A DNA stretch of 64,000 nucleotides from Piper betle (Eukaryota; Streptophyta; Magnoliopsida; Piperales; Piperaceae): assembly GCA_033002965.1 (NCBI GenBank), contig JAURVB010013276.1, positions 21,668 through 85,667 of the forward strand, read 5' to 3'. Below are positions 51,300-61,604 of this stretch, piece by piece. Numbering within the stretch: position 1 is the stretch's first letter; each line of letters starts with the position of its first letter. The translations under genes and the position numbers were made by a program. The notes beneath the pieces were generated by a model that made no database searches, was not told the origin of the DNA, and was given only the letters and a program-made list of their open reading frames with translations.

Positions 51300-52591
51300 G
51301 AGAATGCTATGGTGCGCTGCCTGTTTTCCAACGCAGGCAGAGCACTACCAATTCCCCCTCCCCCTCCCCCGCTTTCCCACCGCCCCGCATTCCTTCCCCA
51401 ACTTCCCCCCCCCCGACGTTTCACCTGGTACTGGCATCCGGCGCTGGCGAGGCGGCGACAACATTGGCCAACGGGCAGCCGGCAGCGAGGTTGTTGGCGG
51501 TGGGGTAGCACGGCAAAACAAAGGGGGGAGGGGGGGGGGGCACGATCGGTCGATAGGGGGAAGAAACATGGGAAAAAACACTCGGGGTAGTTTTGTAATA
51601 AAAATTTAACTTGGTCCTAACTTGGTCAATATTATGAAATATATCTCGAAAAATATAAAAAATATAATAAAATAATATAAAATAAAATAATCAAGTTCTA
51701 ACTAGAATAACATAATCTAAACCTAATAACCCACCTAAAATTAATAAATAATATGTCCTACCTTAGTAAATAGCTTTAAATTAATTTTGTGATCCATTAT
51801 ATAAAAAAACTAGCATACTTTTATATATTTTGATAATATTTTTTATAAGAGTATGCCGGTTTTTTTAAAGAAATGGGTAAAAATATAAGTTATTAGAATA
51901 TATAAGAGTATGCCAATTTTTTTTCTATATAATGGATCACAAAATTAATTTAAAGTCGTTTACTACGTTAGGATACATTATTTATTTATTTTGGGTGGGT
52001 TATTAAGTTTAGACATGCTATTCGACTTAGAACTCGATTATTTTATTTTATGATATTTTATTATATATTTTAATATTTTTTGAGATGTATTTCGTAATAT
52101 TGACACGAGTCATTACTGAGTTTTTATTATGAAACTACCCAGGCATTTTCTCCCTTGTTTCTTCCCCTACTTACCAATCGCACTCCCCCCTCTGTTTTGC
52201 CGAGCCACCCCACTGCCTCGGCCGCCCGCTGGCCAACACTGTCACCACCTTGCCAGCGCCTCCCTTCCTTCCATGGACAAAATGTCGCCGTCGATAGTCA
52301 GAAAACAGAGGAAGTGGGCATGACTAGGGTGGCAATGTGGAAAAGGGGAAGGAACGGGGAGGGAGGGAGGGAGGGGGGGGTGAAACGACGGGGCGGTGAG
52401 CGCCGGAGGAGGGGGGCGAATGCTGCTGACAGGGAGTGGCAGATACAGGCAGGGACAGGGGAGCAGCAAGCAGCCAGGGCGGGAGAAGTGGGAAAGCGGG
52501 GGGGAGAATTGACAGCCTCTGGATTTCGATCCAACGGCTGTCTTTGTGATGTGTTGCCTGCCTTGAAAAACAGGGAGCACACCATAGCATT

Positions 52592-52594
<3 letters not shown>
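51300..52594. mobile_element. TA-bounded inverted-repeat element M1
   Basis: The left end GAATGCTATGGTG (51302-51314) is the exact reverse complement of the right end CACCATAGCATTC (52580-52592); similarity continues imperfectly for about 30 bp. The left outer flank is (TA)n ending at 51299 and the right flank is (TA)n from 52594. Just inside the left end is a hairpin, CTGCCTG..CAGGCAG, and inside the right end the half-dyad GATCCAACGGCTG. Two GC-rich blocks surround a long foldback. No transposase is seen. The TA-microsatellite setting recalls the rice Micron elements. Confidence 0.65.
51575..52145. repeat. Long inverted repeat (arms about 270 bp)
   Basis: The left arm (about 51575-51850) read in reverse complement matches the right arm (about 51890-52145) almost throughout; shared phrases include ATAATGGATCACAAAATTAA, GGTGGGTTATTA and GATTATTTTATTTTAT. 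The spacer is about 40 bp. The right arm also resembles part of the 3-kb solo LTR (15140-15400): AGAGTATGCCA, ATGGATC..AGAATTA, CGTTAGGA, TTTGGGTGGGTT in the same order. Confidence 0.8.

Positions 52595-52639
<45 letters not shown>
52594..52639. repeat. (TA)n microsatellite between M1 and M2
   Basis: About 23 TA units separate the two inverted-repeat elements. Confidence 0.9.
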
Positions 52640-52642
<3 letters not shown>

Positions 52643-53079
52643 GGCAACTACTATGCGCTGCCCCCTTTTGGCAGCGTTTTAACGCTGCCAAATGTCGGCC
52701 GTTGGATCTGATCCAATGGCCGACCGTAATTTCCCCACACCCCCCCTCCCTTCCTCTTCTTCTTTCCTCTGGCGCCCCTTGGCCTCCGGCCCTCCGCCTC
52801 CTGCCCGACCGCCGGCCGCCACCCATTGTGGTCCGCCGCCGTGGGCAGGCCCACCCCCAACCATCGCCCCTTGCCACCACCACCCTCCCCCAGCCTTTTC
52901 GCCCCCGCTCACCACCCCACCCGCAGCACCTACCGCCGCGGACCCCCATCGCCCACCCTTTTTGCCCCCGCCTGTCAGCGCCCCTAGCACCACCCCCTCC
53001 CCCGCCCCCCCCCCCCCCACCCCCGCCACTCCTGGCCACCCCTTCCAACCGAGTCGAGCCTCTGATACGGTGCCCCGAC

Positions 53080-54960
53080 TAGATTCAATAATTAGAAATA
53101 TATCACGAAAAATATAAAAAATAAACAAAATAAGATAAAATAAAATAATCAAGTTATAGTAGATTATTTTATTTTATAGTATTTTATTCTATTTTTTAAT
53201 ATTTTTGAGATGCATTTCGTAATATTGATTCGAGTAAGGAAGGAAATAGACGGAGGTAGTTTTGTAATAAAAACTTGACTCAGTCCACACTCGAGTTAGT
53301 ATTACGAAATACATCTCAAAAAATATAATAAAATACTATAAAATAAAATAATTGAGTTCTAATGGAATATTTTATTTTATGGTATTTTACTTTATTTTTT
53401 TCATATATTGACAGTCAATATTATGAAATACTTTTCAAAAAATATGAAACAAAAAAACACTAGCTCGGTCTTGACTCGAGTCAAGTAAATAAAAAATAAA
53501 CTCAGTATCAATTAGAGTCAACTCAATAAAAAATTAACTCGGTCTTCTCTCGACTTTGATCCCGGAAATCTCAAGGTGCCAAAATACAATTATTTTATTC
53601 TTTTTAAAATTTATATTGCAATAAAAACTTGACTCGATCCTGACTCGAGTCAAGTTTTTATTACGGAATAAATTTTAAAAAATAAAATAATTTTGTAATA
53701 AAAGCTTTACTCAGTACTGACTCAAGTCAATATTATGAAACAATTTTTTTAAAAAAATAAAATAATTTCGTAATATTGACTCGAGTCGATATCAAGTAAA
53801 GTTTTTATTACAAAATAATTTTTTTAAAAAAATGAATAATTTCATAATAAAAACTTGACTTGATCCCGTACAACTCGAGTTAATGTTACGAAATAATTTT
53901 TTTAAAAATAAAATATTTTCATAATCAAAACTTGATTTGATCCCGCACAAGATCGAGTCAAGTTTTTATTATGAAAATATTTTATTTTTTAAAAATTTAT
54001 TTCTTAATATTGACTCAAGTCACACAGGATCGAGTCAAGTTTTTATTATAAATTATTTTATTTTGTAAAAAAAGTATTTTATAATATTGACTTGAATTGC
54101 ACAATATCGTGTTAAATTTTTATTAGGAAAATATTTTATTTTTTAAAAGATTTATTTCCTAATATTAACTCGAGTAGAGGCCGAGTCAAATTTTTATTGC
54201 AAATATTTTTTCTTAATATTTATTTCATAATAAAAATTTGACTCAAAGGGGGGGGGGGACCACAGCTTCAGGGGGTGGTGGTAGGGAGCGGCGGAGCAAG
54301 GGGCAAGGGTGGAAGGGGGGTGGGCCCGCGATGGCTGGGGTCTGGTGGAGGCGGCGGCTTGGGCAAGGTCGGCGACAACGGGGGGCGGTGGCGGGGCGCA
54401 GTGGCAGATGGTGGTGGCGGAGGGCAGAGGCCCGCATAAGATCGAGTCATGTTTTTATTACAAACTTATTTTATATTTTTTAAATTTATTTCATAATATT
54501 GACTCAAGTTGGACCGAGTCAAGTTTTTATTACAAAATTATTTTATTTTTTAAAATTTATTTTGTAATAAAAACTACGAGTTGAGAATGAGTCAAGTTTT
54601 TATTAAGAAATTATTTTATTTTTTAAAAAAATTATTTTGTAATAAATTTATTTTGTAATAAAAACTTAACTCAGGTCAAGACGAATTAAGTTTTTATTAT
54701 AGAATTATTTTATTTTTTAAAAATTTATTTTGTAATAAAAATTTGACTCGATCATGCGCGGGATCGAGTCAAGTTTTTATTACAAAATTATTATATATTT
54801 TTTAAATTTATTTCATAATATTAACTCTCAGTGAGGACCGAATCAAAATTTTATTACAAAATTATTTTATTTTTTAAATTTATTTTATAATAAAAATTTG
54901 GTTTGAATTGTGATCAAGTAAAGTTTTTATTACCATATTACCCTCCCTTGTTTCCCGTTG
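53080..54960. repeat. Array of imperfect palindromes built on GACTCGAGTC
   Basis: By eye about 20 units, spaced roughly 70-85 bp. Each contains a dyad such as CTTGACTCGA..TCGAGTCAAG flanked by AATAAAAA on one side and TTTTTATTA on the other, joined by AT-rich linkers (ATTATTTTATTTTTTAAA). Examples: 53627-53655, 53925-53960, 54733-54782. A GC-rich insert of about 190 bp splits one unit at 54246-54432. The same motif (TTGACTCGAG..GAGTCAAGT) occurs once in each 3-kb LTR (about 15362-15391 and 55619-55649). Confidence 0.8.
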
Positions 54961-55214
54961 TTTGCCGCGCCACCTCACTGCCGGCGACGCGGCAGGGGGG
55001 GGGGTTGGTGGGATCGCGAGGGTGGGGCGCCAGCTGCGAGCCAGGGCTGGGGCAGGGGGGTTGGTGGGATCGCGAGGGTGGGGCACCGGCTGCGAGCTAG
55101 GGCTGGGGCGGGGGCGTGGTGGTGGTGGCGGCGGTAGAGGGGGAGAGGGGGCGGCGGTGGCTTGGGGAGCGAGGGGCCGGGGGCGGGGGGGCTGCAGGGG
55201 GTGGGTAGGGGGGG

Positions 55215-58169
55215 TGTAAAACCCACGATTCGAGTTAGGGTTTTATATTCAGAACCGGTCGGGTCGACCGTTATTTTTTCGAGTTGAGTCAGTTTCAGGA
55301 CACGTGTACCGAGCTGACGCCGGTCGCGTGTATGAGTTATGAGGGTCATGCGTACCCAAGTATATGATGATAACGTCATGAACACAGCAGAACAGAATGA
55401 GTTATCAGAATATATGAGAGTATGCCAGTGATTTTTTTATTTTTATATATAGTGGATCGTAGAATTAGTTTTAGGCTGTTTACCGCGTTAGGACGCGTTA
55501 CGGGCATTTTGGGTGGGTTGATAGTTCTAGAGCATATCATTATGATTTTTGGTGTTGTTTGATTTTATGGGATTTTTCCCAAAATTTTTTTGGAATTTTT
55601 TACGACTTAAATATTATTTTGACTCGAGTCGGAGACGAGTCAAGTAATATTTACGACCTTGCCACCACACACCCCGCGCCTTTCTTTCTTCCCCAAACCA
55701 AACCCTCGCCTGCGCCGCCCCTGTGCGCGTCGCCGCCGCCACTGTCGACGCCGCCCAGCCGCCGATCGCCGCCCCCTAGCTCCGCCACGACGTTGCCGTG
55801 CCGCCCCGACCAGCCCCGGCCGCTGCCAGGCCGCCGCGACGTCGGAATCGGCTCGCCTAGCGCCGCGGCTACATTTCGGTCGCGTCGCCGATTCCGCCGC
55901 CGGCGAGCATCGCCACCACGATCAGGTGGTCGCCTCAGCACCCTCGACCACCCAGTGACGCTTCCTGACCGGAGCGGAGGCCGTCGCCGCCGTGGCCGGC
56001 CGGATCTAGCAACCACCACGGCCGGCCTCTGTTTTATGCATTTTCCGGCGAGCCGCCACCTCCGTTGGCCTCATCGACCTTGTAGATGAGTCGGGCTCGC
56101 CGAGCCGGTTCCAATGGTACCCTACATGACCCCTATCCAGCTACTAGATACCACCGGCAATTGTCGCCGGAAAACCACCGGAAGTCGCCGGAAAACCGCC
56201 AGCAGCTGCCGGAAAACCGCCGGAAAATCGGAATTTCTGGAATTCGCCGGAATTCACCGGATCTTCTGCGGGGCTCACCCGGTGGAGCCCGATCGAGCTT
56301 CGGACTCCGATGAGCGCCGAATTTGAGCTCCGAGACGCGCGACGGAACCCTAGCCGTCGCCGATTGTCGACGACGAGAGGTATAATTACCTCCAATTTGA
56401 TTATTTAAATTGATGATTATTAGCATAGCATGGTAGCATGGACCGATTATTTATCATGATAGTGCCTAATTTTTGATGAAGTAATGATTGTATGATTTGA
56501 GGAATTGTAATTGAATAGTAAGTGAGCTAATGAGATAAAATAAGTTGGAGCATGATAAGTGATCATGATGTAATTTAGAAAAATAGAATAAAATATAGTA
56601 TGAATAGTTTGAGTTATGATTATTCTCTTTCATGATTATTTGACTATGATGGATGATTATTATGTCGTGTGTGGGATTCATTGATTTTGATGCATCATGT
56701 AGTTAGAGGGCGTTAGTATTTAGTTTTGATGTGTAGGTACGGAGTAGGAGCTCGCCGCCTAGGCGCGATGACCCGCTTGGAGCTTCTACCAGGTCCGTTT
56801 AGGACTCGTCTCTGATTTACTCTTTTCTATTGTATGTTTAATTTATTGTCTGCAGGACGGGTTAAGTGGCGTTTTATCGGATCCCACTTAACTCGGGCCA
56901 TTTAACCGAACATTTTCCGGATTAATAACCCCTCGAGGATGAGATCCCTCGAGGTTGATTTCGAAACCAAGATCCACCAAAAGTTGCCTTCGGGCCTATT
57001 ATATAACTCCCTACCCAAGCCCTATATATATATAGTTTTCGTGTTTCAGTGAGACGAGAGATGGAGAAATCGACTGCACGTACCATGCAGAGGATGCCGT
57101 GACAGTCAAAGCGGGCTCTGGATTAGTGCCAGCGGACTGTTCCATTCCCGAGGGATCCTGACAACTCCGCGTTTGAGTTCCTCACACCCGGAGAACGTGG
57201 AGGTTTACGGGTACTGTTTAGTACAGCGCATGTCCGGACTTGTGGTTCAAAGGGTACTAAAGGCGACTGCCTGAGAGTACTCGGCCTTCGTGCTCAAGGC
57301 CAGGAGAAATATGGAGGTAAGGAGAGGGCTTAGGATAAAGTTTCACGAGAAGTACTGAAAAAGAAGTGCTGAGAGCAGCACAGTACCAGCAGCAGATCAG
57401 TTAGTTCGGGATGCTACCGGGTCTGCAGCCCAGTGGCTCCTCAGTAGTGCCCTTCAGAGTGTTCTTGAGGAAGTATATGTTGTTTTCTTTCATATGAGAG
57501 TTTGCTCTCATAGCCAGCTTGTTATAGTTATTTTATTTTCTGGACCAGTAACACTTGTTACTGACGTGTTTTTATACTATATGTAGGTGATAATCACGAG
57601 TTGGAGGAGCCAGCTTGGACGGAGGAGCAATGAGGTCTTGTACACACACACATGTTAGATTATCTGAATGTTTAATGTTGTGTTATTATGTTATTATATT
57701 GTGACATGACATGATTCAAATGCATGAGACATGATAATGAATGAAATGAAATGATCAGAGTAGCGCAGCAGAAGTGTGATGGGTTAGGACCCAAAGTTCA
57801 GAGAATGATGAATATAATATATTAGAAGTATGTGTGAATGCTATTGTTGCTATACGTATATATGTTTGAAATATATGATTTTGACAGGGTGGCCCCTAAT
57901 TGCATTTTTAGGGGAAATTCTGTCCCTTTCATTTTAGAATTTTTACTAATTTTGATTGTAATTGTTTGGTGTGAAATTTAGAGTTGCATGTCATCCATGT
58001 AGTATTATGTTAGGGTTTTATGAATTTATCCATTCATGACAGAGTCGTATCTACATCTTAAGACGCCGAGATTGGATCCGCATGAGTTAGGTTCGGGTTA
58101 GCCGACCTAACCGGGGCTGGTAATATGCCGGTTCGGTTTACGAGTATGAACCGGATTTGGGGTGTTACA
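55215..58169 (+). mobile_element. 3.0-kb solo LTR, copy 2
   Basis: TGTAAAACCC at the start and GGGTGTTACA at the end, flanked by GGGGG on both sides (55210-55214 and 58170-58174). It is colinear and highly similar to 14944-17957 along its whole length and in the same orientation. The duplication lies in a G-run, so taken alone it is weaker evidence than TCAGC of copy 1. No coding domains. Confidence 0.8.
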
Positions 58170-58359
58170 GGGGGGAGGGACGGGCCGGTGGCAAGGGGGG
58201 CGGGGGGCGGGTGGGGCCAGGACCGGGGGTGGGGCGGGGCCAAGGGGGAGTGGAATCCGGCGGGAGGGGGACGGGAGACGCTGTGGGGAGGTTGGGAGGG
58301 CCATTGGATCAGATCCAACGGCCCTTGTGAGGCAACACACCACAGATTTTATATATATA

Positions 58360-58865
58360 AGAAATAGTTTTCCTGTACTCCAGCACAACCATCTTGGCTG
58401 TGCTAGAGTTTGATCTTGGCCGTTAGATTAGCATCCAACGGCCAAGATAAAAAATAAAGAGGAGGGCCGTCGGCGCCGCCGCAGTAGCGACGGCGGAGGG
58501 GGTGGGAAGGGTGCCCGGCCACGGCGACGACGGGGGGGTGGTGGGGTGGCGAGCGGGGGCCGAGGGGGGCGCGGCGAGGTGGCGGGTAGGGGCGGGGGAC
58601 CGGGGGCGCGCGCGGCAGGGTGGCGGGCGGGGGATGGGGCGACGGCGGGGTGGGGGGCAGGGGCCGAGGGGGCCGTCGCGCGGTGGGGTGGCAGGCAGGG
58701 GACGGGGTAGGTGATGCTGTCGCCCGGCGGCGGGGCGACGGGCGGGGTAGGGGTGGCGGCGTCGCGTCGGCCGGCGGCGGCAACACCACAAAGATTTTTT
58801 TAATCCAGCCGTTGGATTAAATCCAACGGCTAGAATACTACAGCACAGCCAGCCTCCCCCTCCTC
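58360..58865. mobile_element. TA-bounded inverted-repeat element M3
   Basis: Left: a terminal hairpin AGCACA..TGTGCT followed by GGCCGTTAGAT..ATCCAACGGCC (about 58424-58444). Right: AGCCGTTGGAT..ATCCAACGGCT (about 58808-58830) followed by CTACAGCACAGCCAGCC. Left CTTGGCTGTGCTAGAG matches the reverse complement of the right GGCTGGCTGTGCTGTAG. The middle is G-rich low complexity. The right flank is (TA)n from 58866. Confidence 0.6.
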
Positions 58866-59137
58866 ATATATATATATATATATATTACCAAGGAAGAGCG
58901 GACGAAGAGATTTGAGTTTTGGTGGGGTTGTCAAATGCGTCACTCGTTATTGAAGTTGAAAATTGCAACTCGGCTGGCGCTATAGTTTGCACGGGCTTGA
59001 TGAAAGGTTGAGAAGATTTTGTCAAGAGAATATAGTTTAGGTGGAGTTTCAGGTTCATGACTACTTGGCACGAGATTAACCTCTATGGCCGTGTTGGTTT
59101 GGTGTGGGGTTCATGGCGGTTTGATGCTGGGTTGTCT

Positions 59138-59513
59138 TCAATGTTGGTTTGAGATTATGGAACATATACTTTCACCAAGGAGGAGATTGTACATGTTGGA
59201 ATTTGATGGAGCATGAAGAGATGTTCGAAGGATGGTGGAAAACGAATGAGGTTATTGATGATGTTTCGATGTTCAAGGAGAAGCTTTTAGTTGTCAGAAT
59301 CTTCATTGTATTGGGCATTTAATGTTTGGTTTGAGATTATGGAACATATTCTCTCACTAAGTTGGAGATCGTAGATGTTGAAATTTGATGGAGCGAGAAG
59401 AGAGGTTCAAAGGATGGTGGAAAACGAATGCGGTTATTGATGACTATTTTGACGTTCAAGGAGAAGCTTTTAGTTGTTAGAATCTTGGTTTTGGTTTGGG
59501 CATTTAATGTTTG
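59138..59513 (+). repeat. Tandem duplication, period about 182 bp
   Basis: TTGGTTTGAGATTATGGAAC, CTCCTTGAAC-type text and AAGGAGAAGCTTTTAGTTGT recur at an offset of about 182 bases (units from 59144 and 59326) with scattered differences. No coding potential. It lies within LTR-like sequence. Confidence 0.85.
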
Positions 59514-59943
59514 TATCTCTTCACATGTGTATATATTCATGTTCTGTATCCTCATCTCATCCTTAATCCAAGAAAGTGAGAAGGTCTAGAGAGGGACGTC
59601 TATCCCTCTTCGGGGAGGCCTCTTGCCTTAGAGGACGGTTTTGGTCTTGGTTGACGCTGGATGGGTGGTCTTTGTAGACGCTGGATGGTAGTTTGAGAGA
59701 CGCTGGGTGGTCTTCGTAGACGTAGACGTTGGATGGTCTTCGGGGAAGTACCAGAGAGATAAGTCTCGGGTATCACCAAGGTGCTACATGATGATCTATA
59801 GGTTTGAGAGAGAGAAATTGAGAGAATTTGTTCTTGTTTTGATATTACTCGGTGGAAATTCTTCTTTTTGGTGGACTGCGTGGTAATAGTTCTCCACGCT
59901 TTTGTTGGTATTTCTATTTTGTTGTGCCTGTTTGGGGAGGTCA
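59177..59943 (+). mobile_element. Possible Copia-type 3' LTR remnant
   Basis: AGGAGGAGATTG (59160-59171) looks like a polypurine tract, followed by TGTTGGAATTTGATGG, a usual Copia LTR start. Downstream text (GGTTTGAGAGAGAGAAATTG, ACTCGGTGGAAATTC) resembles an LTR R/U5 region. No target duplication or second LTR found; borders are guesses. Confidence 0.35.
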
Positions 59944-60410
59944 ATAATTACTCACATTTAAAAAAGTTAAGAATTATTCATAACTACTTATCCATAATTA
60001 TTGAATATGAACTCTTAGACAAAAGATTAACGGTCATAATATAAATTTACAAAATTCACATTTAAAAAATTTTACATTTTATCATTTTCATGTGTATATA
60101 TATATATACACACATATAATTATTTTTGCAATTAATATCCACGCAAACAGCAGGCCCTCTTTTGGAAAGGTAGTTATACCTAAAGGCTCGGAATCGAGCT
60201 TCAACCAAGTGCTTGGAGGAATGTCACGGGTCCTCCAAATGAGGCCCCCCTTAGTTTCCTTGGGAGTCTTTTTCAGAAATTCTTAACTCCTTATCCTCCC
60301 TTCCCTCTAATCCTTTTGTAACCCCTTCATACCCTCTTTAGAGGGTAGCATTATAATTTTATCTTTTCATTATTACAATTTGAAGTAGAGTCACTAAAAA
60401 TTATATAATG

Positions 60411-60437
60411 CCATGCAATGCACGTATAAGCCACTAG
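60411..60437 (+). mobile_element. Helitron-like 3' terminus (weak)
   Basis: An imperfect hairpin CCATGCAATGCACG (60411-60424) is followed 9 nt later by CTAG (60434-60437) and T. The stem has a mismatch, so this is weaker than the ones at 2611 and 14136. Confidence 0.3.
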
Positions 60438-60440
60438 TTA

Positions 60441-60809
60441 GGCATTAAAGATGAACTTGCATGTTCCAAAAAATTCGTGAGTATTCTCATAGTTCAAATT
60501 CATCAAGGGGAATTTAAAAATGCTTTACTTATCTTTGAGAAGGAAACGTCAATTACACTCTTGTATACATACACATGTAACATCCCAATTTAATCTAAGT
60601 ATAATATTAAAAATTAATAAAATTAATAATTTAATTACTATCGCACATACTTCACGAAAATGAATTTCAAAAACATAGGTTATAATCATTCAATGGCCAA
60701 CTAAAATCATAGATACATATAAAATCATAATCATACATAAATGCATAATCATATATATATTGTACTAAAACACACAAACAATACAAACTATTCAACGGAA
60801 CACATAACG

Positions 60810-60855
<46 letters not shown>

Positions 60856-61604
60856 AATCTAATTGACGATAATATGCATGTATTATATATAAATATAAAT
60901 ATATACCGAAATCTAATGTACTTTTTTAGTAGGATTATAAAGAAAAACACACGTACACATATATAAGTGACTAGTAAATCCAATTAAAAGTCTATTGATA
61001 CTTAATATAAAAAAATATGCATTTCAAAATATAGTTGAAGTATGAATATGTTAATGTGCAACAAAACTTTAATGACAAATTTTGATAAACTCCAAAACCA
61101 ACGACCATATTTATAAACTCAACAAAGGTGGTTATTTTGCACAACTTCCCTCTCTTCCGATCCGAAAAAATATGTTTATATAAATATAGTTTGATGCATG
61201 AAAAAAAAGTAAATAATGAAAGATCATAATAATTGAGTCATAAATACATACACATTCTATAATAATGAAATACGAAAAGAAAATAAACAAAACTTACACA
61301 TTTAATAATAATAAAATATAAAAAAATAATAAACAAAATTTATAATTCACAAATATTATTAAATTAGTATCGGTATATAACTTCAAAGGATTCCACTGTT
61401 TCAATAATACACAAAATGCCATGTGCCACTTGCTGTCATACCTACAAAATACAAGGAGACAAATAAGCCCCATATTTTGCTTCACATAAATTTCTGCGTG
61501 GGAGTAATCACACATTTTGTTACTAAGGTTAATTTTATTCATGAATTTTCAGAAGGATAAAATAGAGCTCAACATTTTGTACTGTCAAGGATAAAATATA
61601 CCTC
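60441..61604. other. AT-rich gap with (TA)n at 60815-60850
   Basis: Very AT-rich. TGTAACATCCCAATT at 60576-60590 is an LTR-like start, but no matching end was found. The right part is 3' flank of the SAP gene. Confidence 0.4.

Larger units (their letters stand above)
52640..58350. mobile_element. TA-bounded inverted-repeat element M2, carrying an array and a solo LTR
   Basis: A perfect 25-bp inverted pair, GGCCGTTGGATCTGAT.. at 52697-52721 and its reverse complement at 58299-58323, marks the two ends. Outside it the left end has a 9-bp hairpin GGCAGCGTT/AACGCTGCC and abuts (TA)n; the right end abuts a short TA run at 58350-58359. Between lie a GC-rich block, an array of palindromes (53080-54960), another GC-rich block and a 2955-bp solo LTR. 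Without the LTR the element is about 2.75 kb. The pairing of these two ends is inference from the shared dyad. Confidence 0.55.

Noticed and set aside
52593..53152. Glycine- or proline-rich frames around 52.6-53.1 kb
   Set aside because: Low-complexity G/C runs and a translated (TA)n tract; mutually overlapping on both strands.
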